From Flavobacterium resistens (GTDB taxonomy: Bacteria; Bacteroidota; Bacteroidia; Flavobacteriales; Flavobacteriaceae): 64,000 nucleotides of DNA. Numbering within the stretch: the stretch's first letter is position 1; every line of letters starts with the position of its first letter. A program made the translations under genes and the position numbers. Location: contig NZ_FXTA01000001.1 of the NCBI RefSeq assembly GCF_900182645.1, positions 62,001 to 126,000 of the forward strand, given 5' to 3'. Positions 16,674-26,044 of the stretch are shown here, piece by piece. Below the pieces are notes generated by a model, which saw only the letters and a list, made by a program, of their open reading frames with translations, made no database searches and had not been told where the DNA came from.

Positions 16674-16960
16674 GATCTGTTATTTTTAAAATGATTAGAT
16701 TGGCCGTCGGAATTTATCTGCTTAAACTTTTTTAAGAAGTTTTAGAAACGTCTGAAAAATCAAAGTATTTGATAAATCAACAACAGTATTAGGGTCTATC
16801 AAATTTAGCAAAAAATAAAAGCGTAATATATTAACAATCAGTTAATTTGCTGGGTATGTTTTGATTTTGGTTAAATGAAAAACACGCTAATACTTTCTTA
16901 TTGCAATTTCGGACTGAATTAAATTGAGTAACTTGCAGTAAAATTAATTGAAGAATCAAA

Positions 16961-17434
16961 ATGGTTGAAATTGAAAGAAAGTTTCTTGTGAAATCGGAAG
17001 ATTTTAAAGAACAGGCTTTTACTCAAAATAAAATTGCTCAGGGTTATTTAAGTTCAATTCCTGAAAGAACAGTTCGTGTGCGAATTAAAGGAGAAAGAGG
17101 ATTTTTGACAATAAAAGGTATTGGACATCAAGGAGGAATGACTCGTTTTGAGTGGGAAAATGAAATTCCGCTGGAAGAAGCACAGGAATTGTTGAAATTA
17201 TGCGAAAAGGGAAAAATCGAAAAAACTCGTTTCGAAATTAAATCTGGAGACCATGTTTTTGAAGTTGATGAATTTTATGGTGAAAACGAAGGCTTGATTA
17301 TGGCCGAAATCGAACTAAAATCAGAGACAGAGGTTTACGAAAAACCAGATTGGCTGGGAGAAGAAGTTACCAATGATGAAAGATATTACAATGCTTATTT
17401 GAGCAAAAATCCATTTAAAGACTGGGAAAAATAA
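16961..17434 (+). CDS. CYTH-domain triphosphate-binding protein
   Basis: The 157-residue protein starts with the diagnostic ExExK motif (VEIERKFLVK, residues 2-11) and shows the alternating charged strands of the CYTH tunnel fold (RVRIKGERGFLTIKG, KTRFEIKSG, FEVDEFYGENEGLIMAEIEL). Members hydrolyse inorganic triphosphate or act as class IV adenylate cyclases. Single-domain proteins of this size are usually triphosphatases. It is followed after 7 bases by the YpdA gene, so the two are co-transcribed. Confidence 0.88.
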   Translation: MVEIERKFLVKSEDFKEQAFTQNKIAQGYLSSIPERTVRVRIKGERGFLTIKGIGHQGGMTRFEWENEIPLEEAQELLKLCEKGKIEKTRFEIKSGDHVFEVDEFYGENEGLIMAEIELKSETEVYEKPDWLGEEVTNDERYYNAYLSKNPFKDWEK

Positions 17435-17441
17435 TTTATTT

Positions 17442-18407
17442 ATGACAGATTATGATTTGATTATTGTTGGAGGTGGCCCAATCGGACTTGCTTGCGCAAT
17501 TGAAGCTCAAAAGGAAAACTTACGATATTTGATTATTGAAAAAGGTGCAATTGTAAATAGTATTTTTAATTATCCGCTTTATATGACGTTTTTTTCAACC
17601 GCTGAAAGATTAGAAATTGGTGACATTCCGTTCAATTGTCTTGCGCCGAAACCAGGTCGTCAGGAAGCTTTGGAATATTACAGAAATATTCATCGTTATT
17701 TCAATTTTACAATTAATCTGTTCGAAGAAGTAACCGAGATTCGCAAAAATGAAAATGCTGTTTTTGAAATTACAACAAACAAGAATTCTTATAAATCTAA
17801 TTATGTAATTATTGCGACAGGATTTTATGATATTCCAATTACAATGAATGTAAAAGGAGAGGAGTTGCCAAAAGTTCGTCATTATTACAAAGAAGCGCAT
17901 GAATACGCTTTTAGAAATGTTTTGGTAGTTGGCGCTAATAATTCATCTGTTGATGCGGCATTGGAATGTTGGCGTAAAGGTGCAAATGTAACAATGGTCA
18001 TTCGAAAAAATGAAATCAACAGCAGAGTGAAATATTGGGTTAAACCCGATATTGAAAATCGAATTGCAGAAGGAAGCATCAAAGCTTATTTTGCATCGAA
18101 TATTACTGAAATAAAAGAAAACGAAGTTGAAATTGAAACTCCAGAAGGAAAAGTGACAATCGAAAATGACTTTGTTTTGGCATTAACCGGTTACAAACCC
18201 GATTTGAATTTTCTTGAAAATATTGGGATTCAGCTCTCAGACGATGAACTAAAAATTCCAACGTATAATTCAGAAACGATGGAAACGAATGTTGAAGGAT
18301 TATTTCTTGCAGGCGTTGTTTGTGGCGGAATGCAGACGCACAAATGGTTTATTGAAAATTCAAGAATTCATGCTAAAATGATTGTGGATCACATTACTTC
18401 AAAATAA
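17442..18407 (+). CDS. ypdA: YpdA-type FAD/NAD(P)H disulfide reductase
   Basis: The 321-residue flavoprotein has the FAD-binding GGGPIG motif (10-15), a second nucleotide-binding VGANNSSVDAALE (about 164-176), and the C-terminal GLFLAGVVCGGMQTHKWFIE segment typical of YpdA (Bdr). In Firmicutes YpdA reduces bacillithiol disulfide, and bacillithiol is also made by several Bacteroidota. It likely keeps the low-molecular-weight thiol pool reduced. The gene pairs with CYTH upstream, and SelO and MsrA follow on the other strand. Confidence 0.85.
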   Translation: MTDYDLIIVGGGPIGLACAIEAQKENLRYLIIEKGAIVNSIFNYPLYMTFFSTAERLEIGDIPFNCLAPKPGRQEALEYYRNIHRYFNFTINLFEEVTEIRKNENAVFEITTNKNSYKSNYVIIATGFYDIPITMNVKGEELPKVRHYYKEAHEYAFRNVLVVGANNSSVDAALECWRKGANVTMVIRKNEINSRVKYWVKPDIENRIAEGSIKAYFASNITEIKENEVEIETPEGKVTIENDFVLALTGYKPDLNFLENIGIQLSDDELKIPTYNSETMETNVEGLFLAGVVCGGMQTHKWFIENSRIHAKMIVDHITSK

Positions 18408-18411
18408 AAAA

Positions 18412-18476
18412 GTTTGTCAGTTTGAGCGGAGTCGAGAACTTCATAAAACATTTCGACTTCGCTCAATGTGACAAAC
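18412..18476. repeat. Palindromic intergenic repeat, second copy of the GTCAG/AGTCGA type
   Basis: Arms 18412-18435 and 18453-18476 are inverted repeats with three mismatches in 24 positions. The left arm contains GTCAGTTTGAGCGGAGTCGA, closely matching the element at 3653-3725. It lies directly after the ypdA stop, between convergent genes. Confidence 0.8.
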
Positions 18477-18516
18477 TAATAAAATAATTTATTGGAAATT
18501 TGTGACTTACAAAAAC

Positions 18517-20085
18517 TTAAGAACTACAAGAAAGCATTGAACAACCTACTTTAGATCTAGCCCAATCTGGACGTTTTGCAAACCATTTTTCATGTTCTGG
18601 TTGTTCATCATATGGTTTTTGTAAAAGAGTATAAAATTCATCAATTAATGAATAATCCTCTTTTTCAGCGGCATCAATGGCAAGTTGTGCCATATAATTT
18701 CGAAGTACATATTTCGGATTAATTAAATTCATTTTTTGAGAACGCTCTTCATCTGAAAATGTTTCTGCTTTCAATCTTTCCAAATAATCAGAAAACCATT
18801 TTGCCCAGATTTCCGAAATTTCTCCCGAAACTTCTTCTGGTTTATAAAATGAATATTTAATTTTTTCAATTGCTTCTGGAGCAAAATCTGATTTCACAAC
18901 AGAATTTAAATTTCTAAAAAATATCGTCATATCAGTTTCGGTCAATTGCAAAATATTTTCTAAATCTGTAATTAACTGATCATCACTTTCTATTGAAGTA
19001 AATAACCCTAATTTACTTAAAAACATTGTTTTATAATCAGAATTAAAATCATTTATAAATGATTCCAATATTTTTTCTAATGGTGCTGCTTCATTAATCA
19101 ACGGATAAAGTGCGTTGGCTAACTGAAACAAATTCCATTGTGCAACGCCAGGTTGATTGCCAAAACGATATCTTCTGTTTTGACTGTCGGTTGTATTTGG
19201 TGTCCAGTTTGGATCATAATTTTCAAGCCAGCCGTAAGGACCGTAATCAATCGTGATTCCGTGAATTGACATGTTGTCTGTGTTCATTACGCCGTGTACA
19301 AAACCTACACGTTGCCAGTGTAAAATCATTTCACGCGTTGTATCGGCAACTTTTTTGAAAAATTGTAAATATTGTTCTTTTGGCTCACCAGTTATTTCCG
19401 GGAAATAATGTTTGATTGTAAATTCTACAAACTGTTTTAAATTTTTCAACTCATTTCGAGCTGTAAGCATTTCAAAACTTCCAAATCGAATAAAAGATGG
19501 CGCAACGCGACAAACGACAGCGCCTTTTTCATACGCAGGATTTCCGTTATACAAAATATCGCGCAAAACCTGATCTCCTGATAGAATCAGAGAAAGCGAT
19601 CGGGTAGTGGGAACGCCAAGATTGTACATTGCTTCGGCACATAAATATTCTCTTATTGAAGAACGCAAAACAGCTAAACCATCAGCAGTTCTGGAATATG
19701 GCGTTTTTCCGGCACCTTTTAATTGAAGTGTGTAAAACTGATTGTTGTTTTCAATTTCAGTCAAATTGATAGCGCGACCGTCGCCCAATTGCCCAGCCCA
19801 ATTTCCAAATTGATGCCCTGCGTAGCACATCGCAAATGGCTGTGTTTCAGGAAGAATTTCTTTTCCCGAAAATACATTTAAAAAGCTTTCAGACTGAATT
19901 TCATCTTCAGAAATTCCAACCAATTCAGTTACTTCTTTTGAAGCATGAATCAGTTTTGGATTTGAAGGTTTTGTTGGATTTACAAACGAAAACAAAGTGT
20001 TTTTTACCTGACGAACTTCATTTGTTAAATCAGGATCTGCAGGTAATTCGGTTGTAAATCGATTATTTATTTTAAGATTTTTCAT
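18517..20085 (-). CDS. selO: SelO family protein AMP-transferase (YdiU)
   Basis: The 522-residue pseudokinase-fold protein contains the signature AGHQFGNWAGQLGDGRA (89-105), the nucleotide-binding LQLKGAGKTPYSR (120-132) and the TDNMSIHGITIDYGP metal-binding segment. It ends in a cysteine pair, CSMLSCSS, similar to the redox-active C-terminus of the family (selenocysteine in eukaryotes). SelO transfers AMP onto redox proteins such as glutaredoxin. The msrA gene is directly upstream on the same strand with an 83-base gap. Confidence 0.92.
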   Translation of the reverse strand: MKNLKINNRFTTELPADPDLTNEVRQVKNTLFSFVNPTKPSNPKLIHASKEVTELVGISEDEIQSESFLNVFSGKEILPETQPFAMCYAGHQFGNWAGQLGDGRAINLTEIENNNQFYTLQLKGAGKTPYSRTADGLAVLRSSIREYLCAEAMYNLGVPTTRSLSLILSGDQVLRDILYNGNPAYEKGAVVCRVAPSFIRFGSFEMLTARNELKNLKQFVEFTIKHYFPEITGEPKEQYLQFFKKVADTTREMILHWQRVGFVHGVMNTDNMSIHGITIDYGPYGWLENYDPNWTPNTTDSQNRRYRFGNQPGVAQWNLFQLANALYPLINEAAPLEKILESFINDFNSDYKTMFLSKLGLFTSIESDDQLITDLENILQLTETDMTIFFRNLNSVVKSDFAPEAIEKIKYSFYKPEEVSGEISEIWAKWFSDYLERLKAETFSDEERSQKMNLINPKYVLRNYMAQLAIDAAEKEDYSLIDEFYTLLQKPYDEQPEHEKWFAKRPDWARSKVGCSMLSCSS

Positions 20086-20168
20086 TGTTGTTTTATTTTG
20101 CTACAGATTGCAAGGATTAAAGTGATTTAGTTTTAAAATGAGAAATCCTAATAATCTGTAACTAAAAA

Positions 20169-20699
20169 TTAAATTAATCTGTCGGCGTACATTTTTTTCA
20201 GTTTCTGCACTTTTGGATCAATTACAATCTGACAGTAACGTGCATCCTGATTATTGTTGTAATAGTTTTGATGATCTTCTTCGGCTTCATAAAATACTTC
20301 AAAAGAAGTCAATTCAGTTACAATTGGATCTTCATAAAAAGGTTTTACTTCCTGAAAAACTTTTTCTGCAATTTCTTTTTGTTCCAAATCATGATACAAG
20401 ACAATTGAGCGATATTGAGTTCCAACATCTGCACCTTGACGATTCAGCGTTGTAGGATCGTGGCTTGTCATAAATATAAAAATCAAATCGTGATATGAAA
20501 TTATGTCAGGATCAAAAGTGACTTGTATTACTTCAGCATGTCCGGTTCTGCCAGTACATACTTCTCGATAGGGTGGATTCTTAATAAAACCACCAGAATA
20601 TCCTGATTTTAAAGATTTTACTCCATTTAATCGCTGAATCACAGCTTCAATACACCAAAAACATCCTCCACCAAAAGTGGCTGTTGCTAAATTTTCCAT
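20169..20699 (-). CDS. msrA: Peptide methionine sulfoxide reductase A
   Basis: The 176-residue protein has the MsrA active site GGGCFWC (Cys13, with Cys16 beside it), followed by the TGHAEVIQVTFDP segment and the substrate-pocket EDHQNYYNNNQ. It repairs methionine-S-sulfoxide in proteins and free methionine. No signal peptide is present, so it acts in the cytoplasm. It is upstream of selO on the same strand and lies opposite a cysteine-desulfurase-like gene. Confidence 0.95.
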   Translation of the reverse strand: MENLATATFGGGCFWCIEAVIQRLNGVKSLKSGYSGGFIKNPPYREVCTGRTGHAEVIQVTFDPDIISYHDLIFIFMTSHDPTTLNRQGADVGTQYRSIVLYHDLEQKEIAEKVFQEVKPFYEDPIVTELTSFEVFYEAEEDHQNYYNNNQDARYCQIVIDPKVQKLKKMYADRLI

Positions 20700-20854
20700 A
20701 GAATTTGTATTGTTTAAGTTTCTATTGCCCCATTAATCCGATAGAATATTATGATAAATTACTAAAATAATGTGTATTTAGTTAAATATACTAAACGGTT
20801 ATGTAATATTTGAAGTTTACAATTGATAAATTCGCAATTTTATAAAAAAGCCTT

Positions 20855-20862
20855 TATATTTG
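20855..20862 (+). promoter_or_regulatory. Putative -7 box for the aminotransferase-V gene
   Basis: TATATTTG fits the TAnnTTTG consensus exactly and lies 19 bases before the ATG at 20882. No TTG at the expected -33 distance was found. Confidence 0.5.
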
Positions 20863-20881
20863 CATTCAAACTCTCACTGTA

Positions 20882-22369
20882 ATGAATAGCAAAAATAGTA
20901 CCATCACTCTAGAAACTTATTTTCAGGATTTTCGTAAAAATATTGTTGGCATAAATCAAGAATTTACTTCGCCTTATGGCAAAAAACAAATCATTTATAC
21001 GGATTGGACTGCCAGCGGAAGGCTATATCGCCCTATAGAAGAGAAACTTTTGAACCAATTTGGGCCTTTTGTTGCGAATACACATACTGAAACTACTGTG
21101 TCAGGTACTGCCATGACAAAAGCATATCATCATGCCAGACATATTATCAAGCGTCATGCAAATGCTAATCAGGATGATGTTTTAATTACCGATGGAACTG
21201 GAATGACTGGCGTTATCAATAAATTTCAGCGTATTTTAGGATTGAAGATTCCAGAAAATCTTAAAAGTTGTACGACTGTTCCTGCAGAGAAAAAACCGAT
21301 TGTTTTTATTTCGCATATGGAACATCACTCTAATCAAACTTCTTGGTTAGAGACAATTGCCGATGTTGAAATTATTCCGTCTTGCGAAAAAGGGCTTTTC
21401 AGTCTTGAGCATTTAGAACAACTTTTAGAAAAATATAAAGAAAGAACAATTAAAATTGCTTCGATTACTTCATGCTCGAATGTAACGGGATTAAAAACTC
21501 CTTTTCATGAAGCTGCAAAATTGATGCACCAATATCATGGTGTGTGTTTTGTAGATTTTGCTTGCTCAGGGCCTTATGTAGAAATTGATATGCATCCTGC
21601 AGATTCTGAGGCGTATTTAGATGCAGTTTTCTTTTCACCTCATAAATTTTTGGGCGGACCTGGAACTTCTGGTGTTTTGATTTTCAACAAAAAATTATAC
21701 AACAATATGATTCCTGATTGTCCGGGTGGAGGAACTGTAAGCTGGACAAATCCTTGGGGTGAACATAAATATATTGATAACATCGAAGATCGTGAAGACG
21801 GTGGAACTCCGGGATTTTTGCAAGTTATAAAAATAGCTCTTGCAATTGAACTGAAGGAAGAAATGGGAATTGAAAATATTTTGCAACGCGAACATGAAAT
21901 TGTTGATTATGTTTTTAGCCAATTGGAGCCAGTTGAAAATATCAAAATTTTAGCTGGACAGCATAAAGACAGGCTAGGTGTAGTTTCATTTTTTATTGAA
22001 AATCTTCATTTTAATTTAGGCGTAAAATTGTTGAATGATCGTTTCGGAATTCAAACTCGTGGAGGATGTAGCTGTGCTGGAACTTATGGGCATTTTTTAT
22101 TGCATGTTGATCAGGAAACTTCTAACAAATTGGTTAATGAAATTACGATTGGTGATTTGATTAAAAAACCAGGATGGATCAGAATGTCAATTCATCCGAC
22201 AACGACTGATGAAGAAATTGCTTATGTATGCAAAAGCATTAAAGAATTAGCTGAAAACCATGAGAATTGGGCTTTGGATTATTCTTATAATAAAAATACA
22301 AACGAATTTATTCATAAAAATGCGACTTCGTTTGAAGATGAATTAGTAGAAAGTTGGTTTAAATCTTAA
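20882..22369 (+). CDS. Class V aminotransferase, cysteine desulfurase-like
   Basis: The 495-residue PLP enzyme has Asp225 in CFVDFACSG and the Schiff-base Lys255 in SPHKFLGGPGTSG. A C-terminal GIQTRGGCSCAGTYGHF segment bears a cysteine cluster near where the persulfide cysteine of desulfurases sits. It belongs to the selenocysteine-lyase/cysteine-desulfurase superfamily, but is longer than SufS (about 400 residues), with extra C-terminal sequence. The sulfur acceptor and true substrate are unknown. No Fe-S assembly genes are adjacent. Confidence 0.82.
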   Translation: MNSKNSTITLETYFQDFRKNIVGINQEFTSPYGKKQIIYTDWTASGRLYRPIEEKLLNQFGPFVANTHTETTVSGTAMTKAYHHARHIIKRHANANQDDVLITDGTGMTGVINKFQRILGLKIPENLKSCTTVPAEKKPIVFISHMEHHSNQTSWLETIADVEIIPSCEKGLFSLEHLEQLLEKYKERTIKIASITSCSNVTGLKTPFHEAAKLMHQYHGVCFVDFACSGPYVEIDMHPADSEAYLDAVFFSPHKFLGGPGTSGVLIFNKKLYNNMIPDCPGGGTVSWTNPWGEHKYIDNIEDREDGGTPGFLQVIKIALAIELKEEMGIENILQREHEIVDYVFSQLEPVENIKILAGQHKDRLGVVSFFIENLHFNLGVKLLNDRFGIQTRGGCSCAGTYGHFLLHVDQETSNKLVNEITIGDLIKKPGWIRMSIHPTTTDEEIAYVCKSIKELAENHENWALDYSYNKNTNEFIHKNATSFEDELVESWFKS

Positions 22370-22407
22370 GATTTTTTGATTGCAAAGTCGACAAAGTTTA
22401 ATAAAGT

Positions 22408-22445
22408 AAACCCGATAGTTTTTTAAAACCTGTCGGGTTTTATTG
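22408..22445 (+). terminator. Terminator of the aminotransferase-V gene
   Basis: AAACCCGA (22408-22415) pairs with TCGGGTTT (22433-22440), followed by T residues. Confidence 0.75.
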
Positions 22446-22490
22446 TATAAATGAGTTTGTTGTTTCTCGTGAAAATGAAATTTCTCGTTT

Positions 22491-22574
22491 AGCCCCGATA
22501 GAAGTGAAAATCCTTTTGTACTAGTCCCGATGGCTATCGGGAAGTACAAAAGATTGTAACGGATAGCGGGACTA
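22491..22574 (+). repeat. Structured AGCCCCGAT...GCGGGA dispersed element, copy 2
   Basis: The order is AGCCCCGATAGAAG, TGAAAATCC, then a stem CTTTTGTACT (22513-22522) and AGTACAAAAG (22543-22552) enclosing a second palindrome TCCCGAT/ATCGGGA (22525-22531, 22536-22542), then ATTGTAACGGATAGCGGGACT. It matches the copy at 13522-13601 in the outer conserved blocks while the central hairpin differs. Here it is downstream of a terminator, between convergent genes. Confidence 0.75.
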
Positions 22575-22617
22575 CGCATGAATTGAAAATAGATTTTTCT
22601 GCTCCTTAAAATTATGA

Positions 22618-24360
22618 TTACATTATCAATCGGACACCGCCGAGATCTGAAACTCGGTACGAAAATTTATTTCCAGGCGAGGCAATGAACATAAAATTTT
22701 TCGGGATATTCCATTTTTTAGAAAGTTCATCAATCATTTCGGGGCCAAATTCTCCTTTTATTTCCAGATATTCGATGTCGATATCGTCGTACGCTCGGTC
22801 TAAAACTTCAAGATCTTTTTTCAAAGCATTATTGCTTTCTTCGTCTTTTTTTACATGAACAATTTTAAGTTTTTTGGTTGTTTCGTTATTTTCAACATAT
22901 TGCAAAACTTTGTTCAAAATTGCGATATCATCGCCTTTAGTAAAAAAAACAAATTCCTGTGAATTAATCTTTAAGCTTAAATTTTGGAGATAACGATTGC
23001 TCAAAATTACCATACGCCGCAATGGCTGATAAAAATATTCAAGCGCTTCGATTAAAAGTTTAATCAGAATTACGCGATTGAGCATGATTCCGATAAAAAG
23101 TAACGACGGAATCATATATTTTAAAAAGGTATAAAACGAATTAATGTTTAATTCCATGTTTCCGATAAAGGCCGCAATCACAAAAATAACCGCTGTTACC
23201 ACTGCAATTCCACGTGCGCGCTCAGGTCTAGGAAGTTTTCGACGTTTGAATTTCAATAATAAATTCCCGATTCCGAAGAGTGCCATTACTGCTAAGAATG
23301 AAAAAGTATAAACTCCAGCCAGTGATTCTAAATGCCCTTTTGTAGCGAAAAGTACTGAAATACAAAGAATTAAAAAGCTAATTACGATTCGGTAATGAGA
23401 ACCTCTTTTGTTCTGTTTTAGGAAATAATTTGGTAGAATTCGGTCTAATGTCATTCGGTTTAATAACCCTGAAACACCTACAAATGAGGTTAATACGGCT
23501 CCGCATAAAACTAAAACAGCGTCGATAGAAATTAACCAAGCTAACCACGAACCGCCGGTTGTTTCTCCCAAATGTGCCAAAAGTGATTCTTTGTTTTCGC
23601 CAACTTCAGTTAGCGGAATTACACTAATCAATAAAATGGCAATTACTGGATTGAAGAAACTGACAATTGCCCACATATTACGAAGCGTTTTCGGAAAAAT
23701 TCCCTGTTCTTGTTCTTCTACAAAATTGGCTGAACTTTCAAAACCTGAAATTCCAAGCATTGCGGCAGAAAATCCTAGAAAAAGTGCTGTTTTTATACTT
23801 CCTGTTGCAAGAGGAGTTTGCCAATTTACATGGAAAGTTTCCAGTCCATTATAAAGCAAAAACCAAACGGATGCGAGAACTAGCAATGTCAAAGTCGTAA
23901 TATGAGTAACAAAAATGATGACCGCAACAAACGCCGATTCGCCAATTCCTAAAATTGCCAGACAAGTAAATATAATTAAGATAACAACAGTTGCAATGGT
24001 AATATTTAGTCCTTCAAAAATCCCGTGCAAGTAATGCATTCCTTCTGAAGCTGAAATTACGGCAGTTGCCATATACGATAAAACAGTCAATGTTGCGGCA
24101 ACTGATGCCAATCGTTTTGTTGAAGTATTTAATAATACGTTGTAAGCGCCACCGTTTAAAGGAATTGCACCAACGACTTCACCATAAATTTTTCGGAACA
24201 AAAATAAAACAACTGCTACAATTAGTAGAGAAATCCAAGCGTATTGTCCGGCATATAAAATCGTAAGCGCTGAAACATACAGACAAGAAGAACTAATGTC
24301 GTTGCCACAAATGGCTGTTGCCTGTAATTGATTTAATTTTTTGTGTACAATTTCTTTCAT
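22618..24360 (-). CDS. APC family amino-acid permease with C-terminal cytosolic domain
   Basis: The 580-residue protein has about 12 membrane helices (residues 10-430), with the conserved first-helix GNDISSSCLYVS and GGAYNVLLN after helix 2, as in amino acid-polyamine-organocation transporters. The last 130 residues (about 450-580) are soluble and alternate strands and helices (EFVFFTKGDD, KLKIVHVKKDE, IEYLEIKGEFGPEMIDEL), like a USP-type regulatory domain. The substrate cannot be told from sequence. It is monocistronic. Confidence 0.82.
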   Translation of the reverse strand: MKEIVHKKLNQLQATAICGNDISSSCLYVSALTILYAGQYAWISLLIVAVVLFLFRKIYGEVVGAIPLNGGAYNVLLNTSTKRLASVAATLTVLSYMATAVISASEGMHYLHGIFEGLNITIATVVILIIFTCLAILGIGESAFVAVIIFVTHITTLTLLVLASVWFLLYNGLETFHVNWQTPLATGSIKTALFLGFSAAMLGISGFESSANFVEEQEQGIFPKTLRNMWAIVSFFNPVIAILLISVIPLTEVGENKESLLAHLGETTGGSWLAWLISIDAVLVLCGAVLTSFVGVSGLLNRMTLDRILPNYFLKQNKRGSHYRIVISFLILCISVLFATKGHLESLAGVYTFSFLAVMALFGIGNLLLKFKRRKLPRPERARGIAVVTAVIFVIAAFIGNMELNINSFYTFLKYMIPSLLFIGIMLNRVILIKLLIEALEYFYQPLRRMVILSNRYLQNLSLKINSQEFVFFTKGDDIAILNKVLQYVENNETTKKLKIVHVKKDEESNNALKKDLEVLDRAYDDIDIEYLEIKGEFGPEMIDELSKKWNIPKNFMFIASPGNKFSYRVSDLGGVRLIM

Positions 24361-24504
24361 GATTATTCAAAATTATAACCTGATTAACTTTATAATAAAT
24401 GGCAACAAAATAATTAAAATCTTTATCTGATCGCAGTTTCTGAAATTTTAGAAACTTTATTAATATCCAGTTAATCTGAATTTTGAATATTCAGTTTAAG
24501 AAGA

Positions 24505-24975
24505 TTATTTGGCTTGCTGAAACTTTTTTAGCGATAGCAAAGCCTGCTCTTGAATTTTTTTATGAAAAAATCCTGTCCAACCTAATAAAAGTCCAGTAAT
24601 ACCAAAGGCTTGTTTAGACCATTTCCACACGTCGAAATTATCAGTATGTTTAATAATAAGTCCGTCTTGAAATACAAACTCTGCAAAAATGCTGTTTACC
24701 ACTTTTCTATTGGTTTTACTAAAATTATAAGTTGCTACCCATCGCGCAGATCCTGAAAAATCATCGGCTTTGATATTTGAAAATTCAATTTTAATATTGC
24801 CTTTACTTTTTAAAAGTAGCATTTCCCACATTTTTGAAACCTGCTCTTCCTTTAATAATCCGAAAGCAGGATCAATAAAATGAACTTTTGGATGATAGCA
24901 TTCGCTCATTGTTTTGGCATCGGCGTTTGCAAAAGCGGTATAGAATTTTGCAATTAAGTTTTCGTTGGCGTTCAT
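24505..24975 (-). CDS. NTF2-like (SnoaL-type) protein
   Basis: The 156-residue protein has the NTF2 cone fold seen in ketosteroid-isomerase-like proteins: helix NLIAKFYTAFANADAKTMSECYHPKVHFIDP (residues 6-36), then ARWVATYNFSKTNRKV and IIKHTDNFDVWKW strands. It has no signal peptide. It is the last gene of a five-gene minus-strand operon and the gap of 52 bases before it is the widest in the operon. Ligand and role are unknown. Confidence 0.75.
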   Translation of the reverse strand: MNANENLIAKFYTAFANADAKTMSECYHPKVHFIDPAFGLLKEEQVSKMWEMLLLKSKGNIKIEFSNIKADDFSGSARWVATYNFSKTNRKVVNSIFAEFVFQDGLIIKHTDNFDVWKWSKQAFGITGLLLGWTGFFHKKIQEQALLSLKKFQQAK

Positions 24976-25027
24976 GTAGATTTTAATTAAAGTATAAATA
25001 TAAGATTTATTATTTTAAGTCTTTTCT

Positions 25028-25552
25028 TTATAAAACGCTAATTTCTTTAGCAGTATCGAAAGTCTTTTTCGATTTATCGTAGGCCGTTGAAAAATAAGAG
25101 CTTTTGTTAACAGCTGTAAAATATCCAGTTTGATTGCCAAAGGAATTCGAGCCACCTGTAATTATAAAGCGGATTGCTTGGATATCTGTTTTTTTTAGTT
25201 TGATCATTTCTGCCGGAGTGAAGTAGTAATAGGCAGTTGTTTTTCCGTCGGCGCTTTCTTTTACATTTTTGTCTACACAAGGGATTACATCGCCATTCGC
25301 CAAGTCAACATAAACGCCACCAGAAATTCGGGCCTGATCATTTGCTGTATTAATAGTTAATTTTAAAACACCTCCTTTTTCTGTTTTTGCAACCTGAACA
25401 TTAGTTTCACCGGAGAAAGCATATTTTTCGCAAATAAAAATATAATTCTGTGTTGCTGGATAAGGTTTTGAGCCTTTTATACTGATAGTTTCCTGAGCAT
25501 TGGCAAAGCTTGCCATTAAAAGCAATAAAAAAAGCGGTAATTTTAAATTCAT
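25028..25552 (-). CDS. Small exported protein of unknown function
   Basis: The 174-residue protein has a clear signal peptide (1-19, ending SFANAQ) and a beta-rich mature part (ISGGVYVDLANGDVIPCVD, AYYYFTPAEMIKLKKTDI, IRFIITGG). No family was recognised. It lies 12 bases behind a lipoprotein gene, and both are likely periplasmic partners. Confidence 0.6.
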   Translation of the reverse strand: MNLKLPLFLLLLMASFANAQETISIKGSKPYPATQNYIFICEKYAFSGETNVQVAKTEKGGVLKLTINTANDQARISGGVYVDLANGDVIPCVDKNVKESADGKTTAYYYFTPAEMIKLKKTDIQAIRFIITGGSNSFGNQTGYFTAVNKSSYFSTAYDKSKKTFDTAKEISVL

Positions 25553-25564
25553 ATATTTCCTTTA

Positions 25565-26038
25565 TTATTCGTTTATTTTAGCATCAAATTTTTCATCCCA
25601 ATCCATTGATTTTATGGCCGAAATCAAATTGTTTTCATCAACAAAAATCCTAAGTTCTTTGTTGGCTACTTTTTTGGAGTACAAAGCATGATAGCGATAA
25701 ATAACTTCTTGCTTGGTTTTATAAACGCCGTCTAATTTCAAATCAATAAAACTACCATAATACTGTCTAAATCTTGTACAGGTTTTAGTCAGTCGTTCCT
25801 CAGTCGTGTTTTCCATAACTGATTTGGTGACTTCTGTTTCATTAAATGGTTTAAATTTAGAAGTATTGCAGGTTTCCAATACGCGTTTGCCTAATTCGTA
25901 CGCTTTTTTTTGCTGGTTCGAATTAATTTCTGAAACTGCAATTTTCTTAATTTTCAAATCATCAGTATCTCTACTAACTGTTTTTGATTTGCATCCAATA
26001 AGTAACAACAAACATATAATCAATCCTGCTTTCTTCAT
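25565..26038 (-). CDS. Lipoprotein of unknown function
   Basis: The 157-residue protein starts MKKAGLIICLLLLIGCKSKT, a lipobox with Cys16 as the lipidation site. The rest alternates charged helices (SEINSNQQKKAYELGKRVL) and a strand-rich end (GVYKTKQEVIYRYHALYSKK, RIFVDENNLISAI), a size and pattern like DUF3887-type folds, though this is uncertain. It sits between the M23 peptidase gene (6 bases away) and the small exported protein (12 bases). Confidence 0.6.
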   Translation of the reverse strand: MKKAGLIICLLLLIGCKSKTVSRDTDDLKIKKIAVSEINSNQQKKAYELGKRVLETCNTSKFKPFNETEVTKSVMENTTEERLTKTCTRFRQYYGSFIDLKLDGVYKTKQEVIYRYHALYSKKVANKELRIFVDENNLISAIKSMDWDEKFDAKINE

Positions 26039-26044
26039 AACTAT

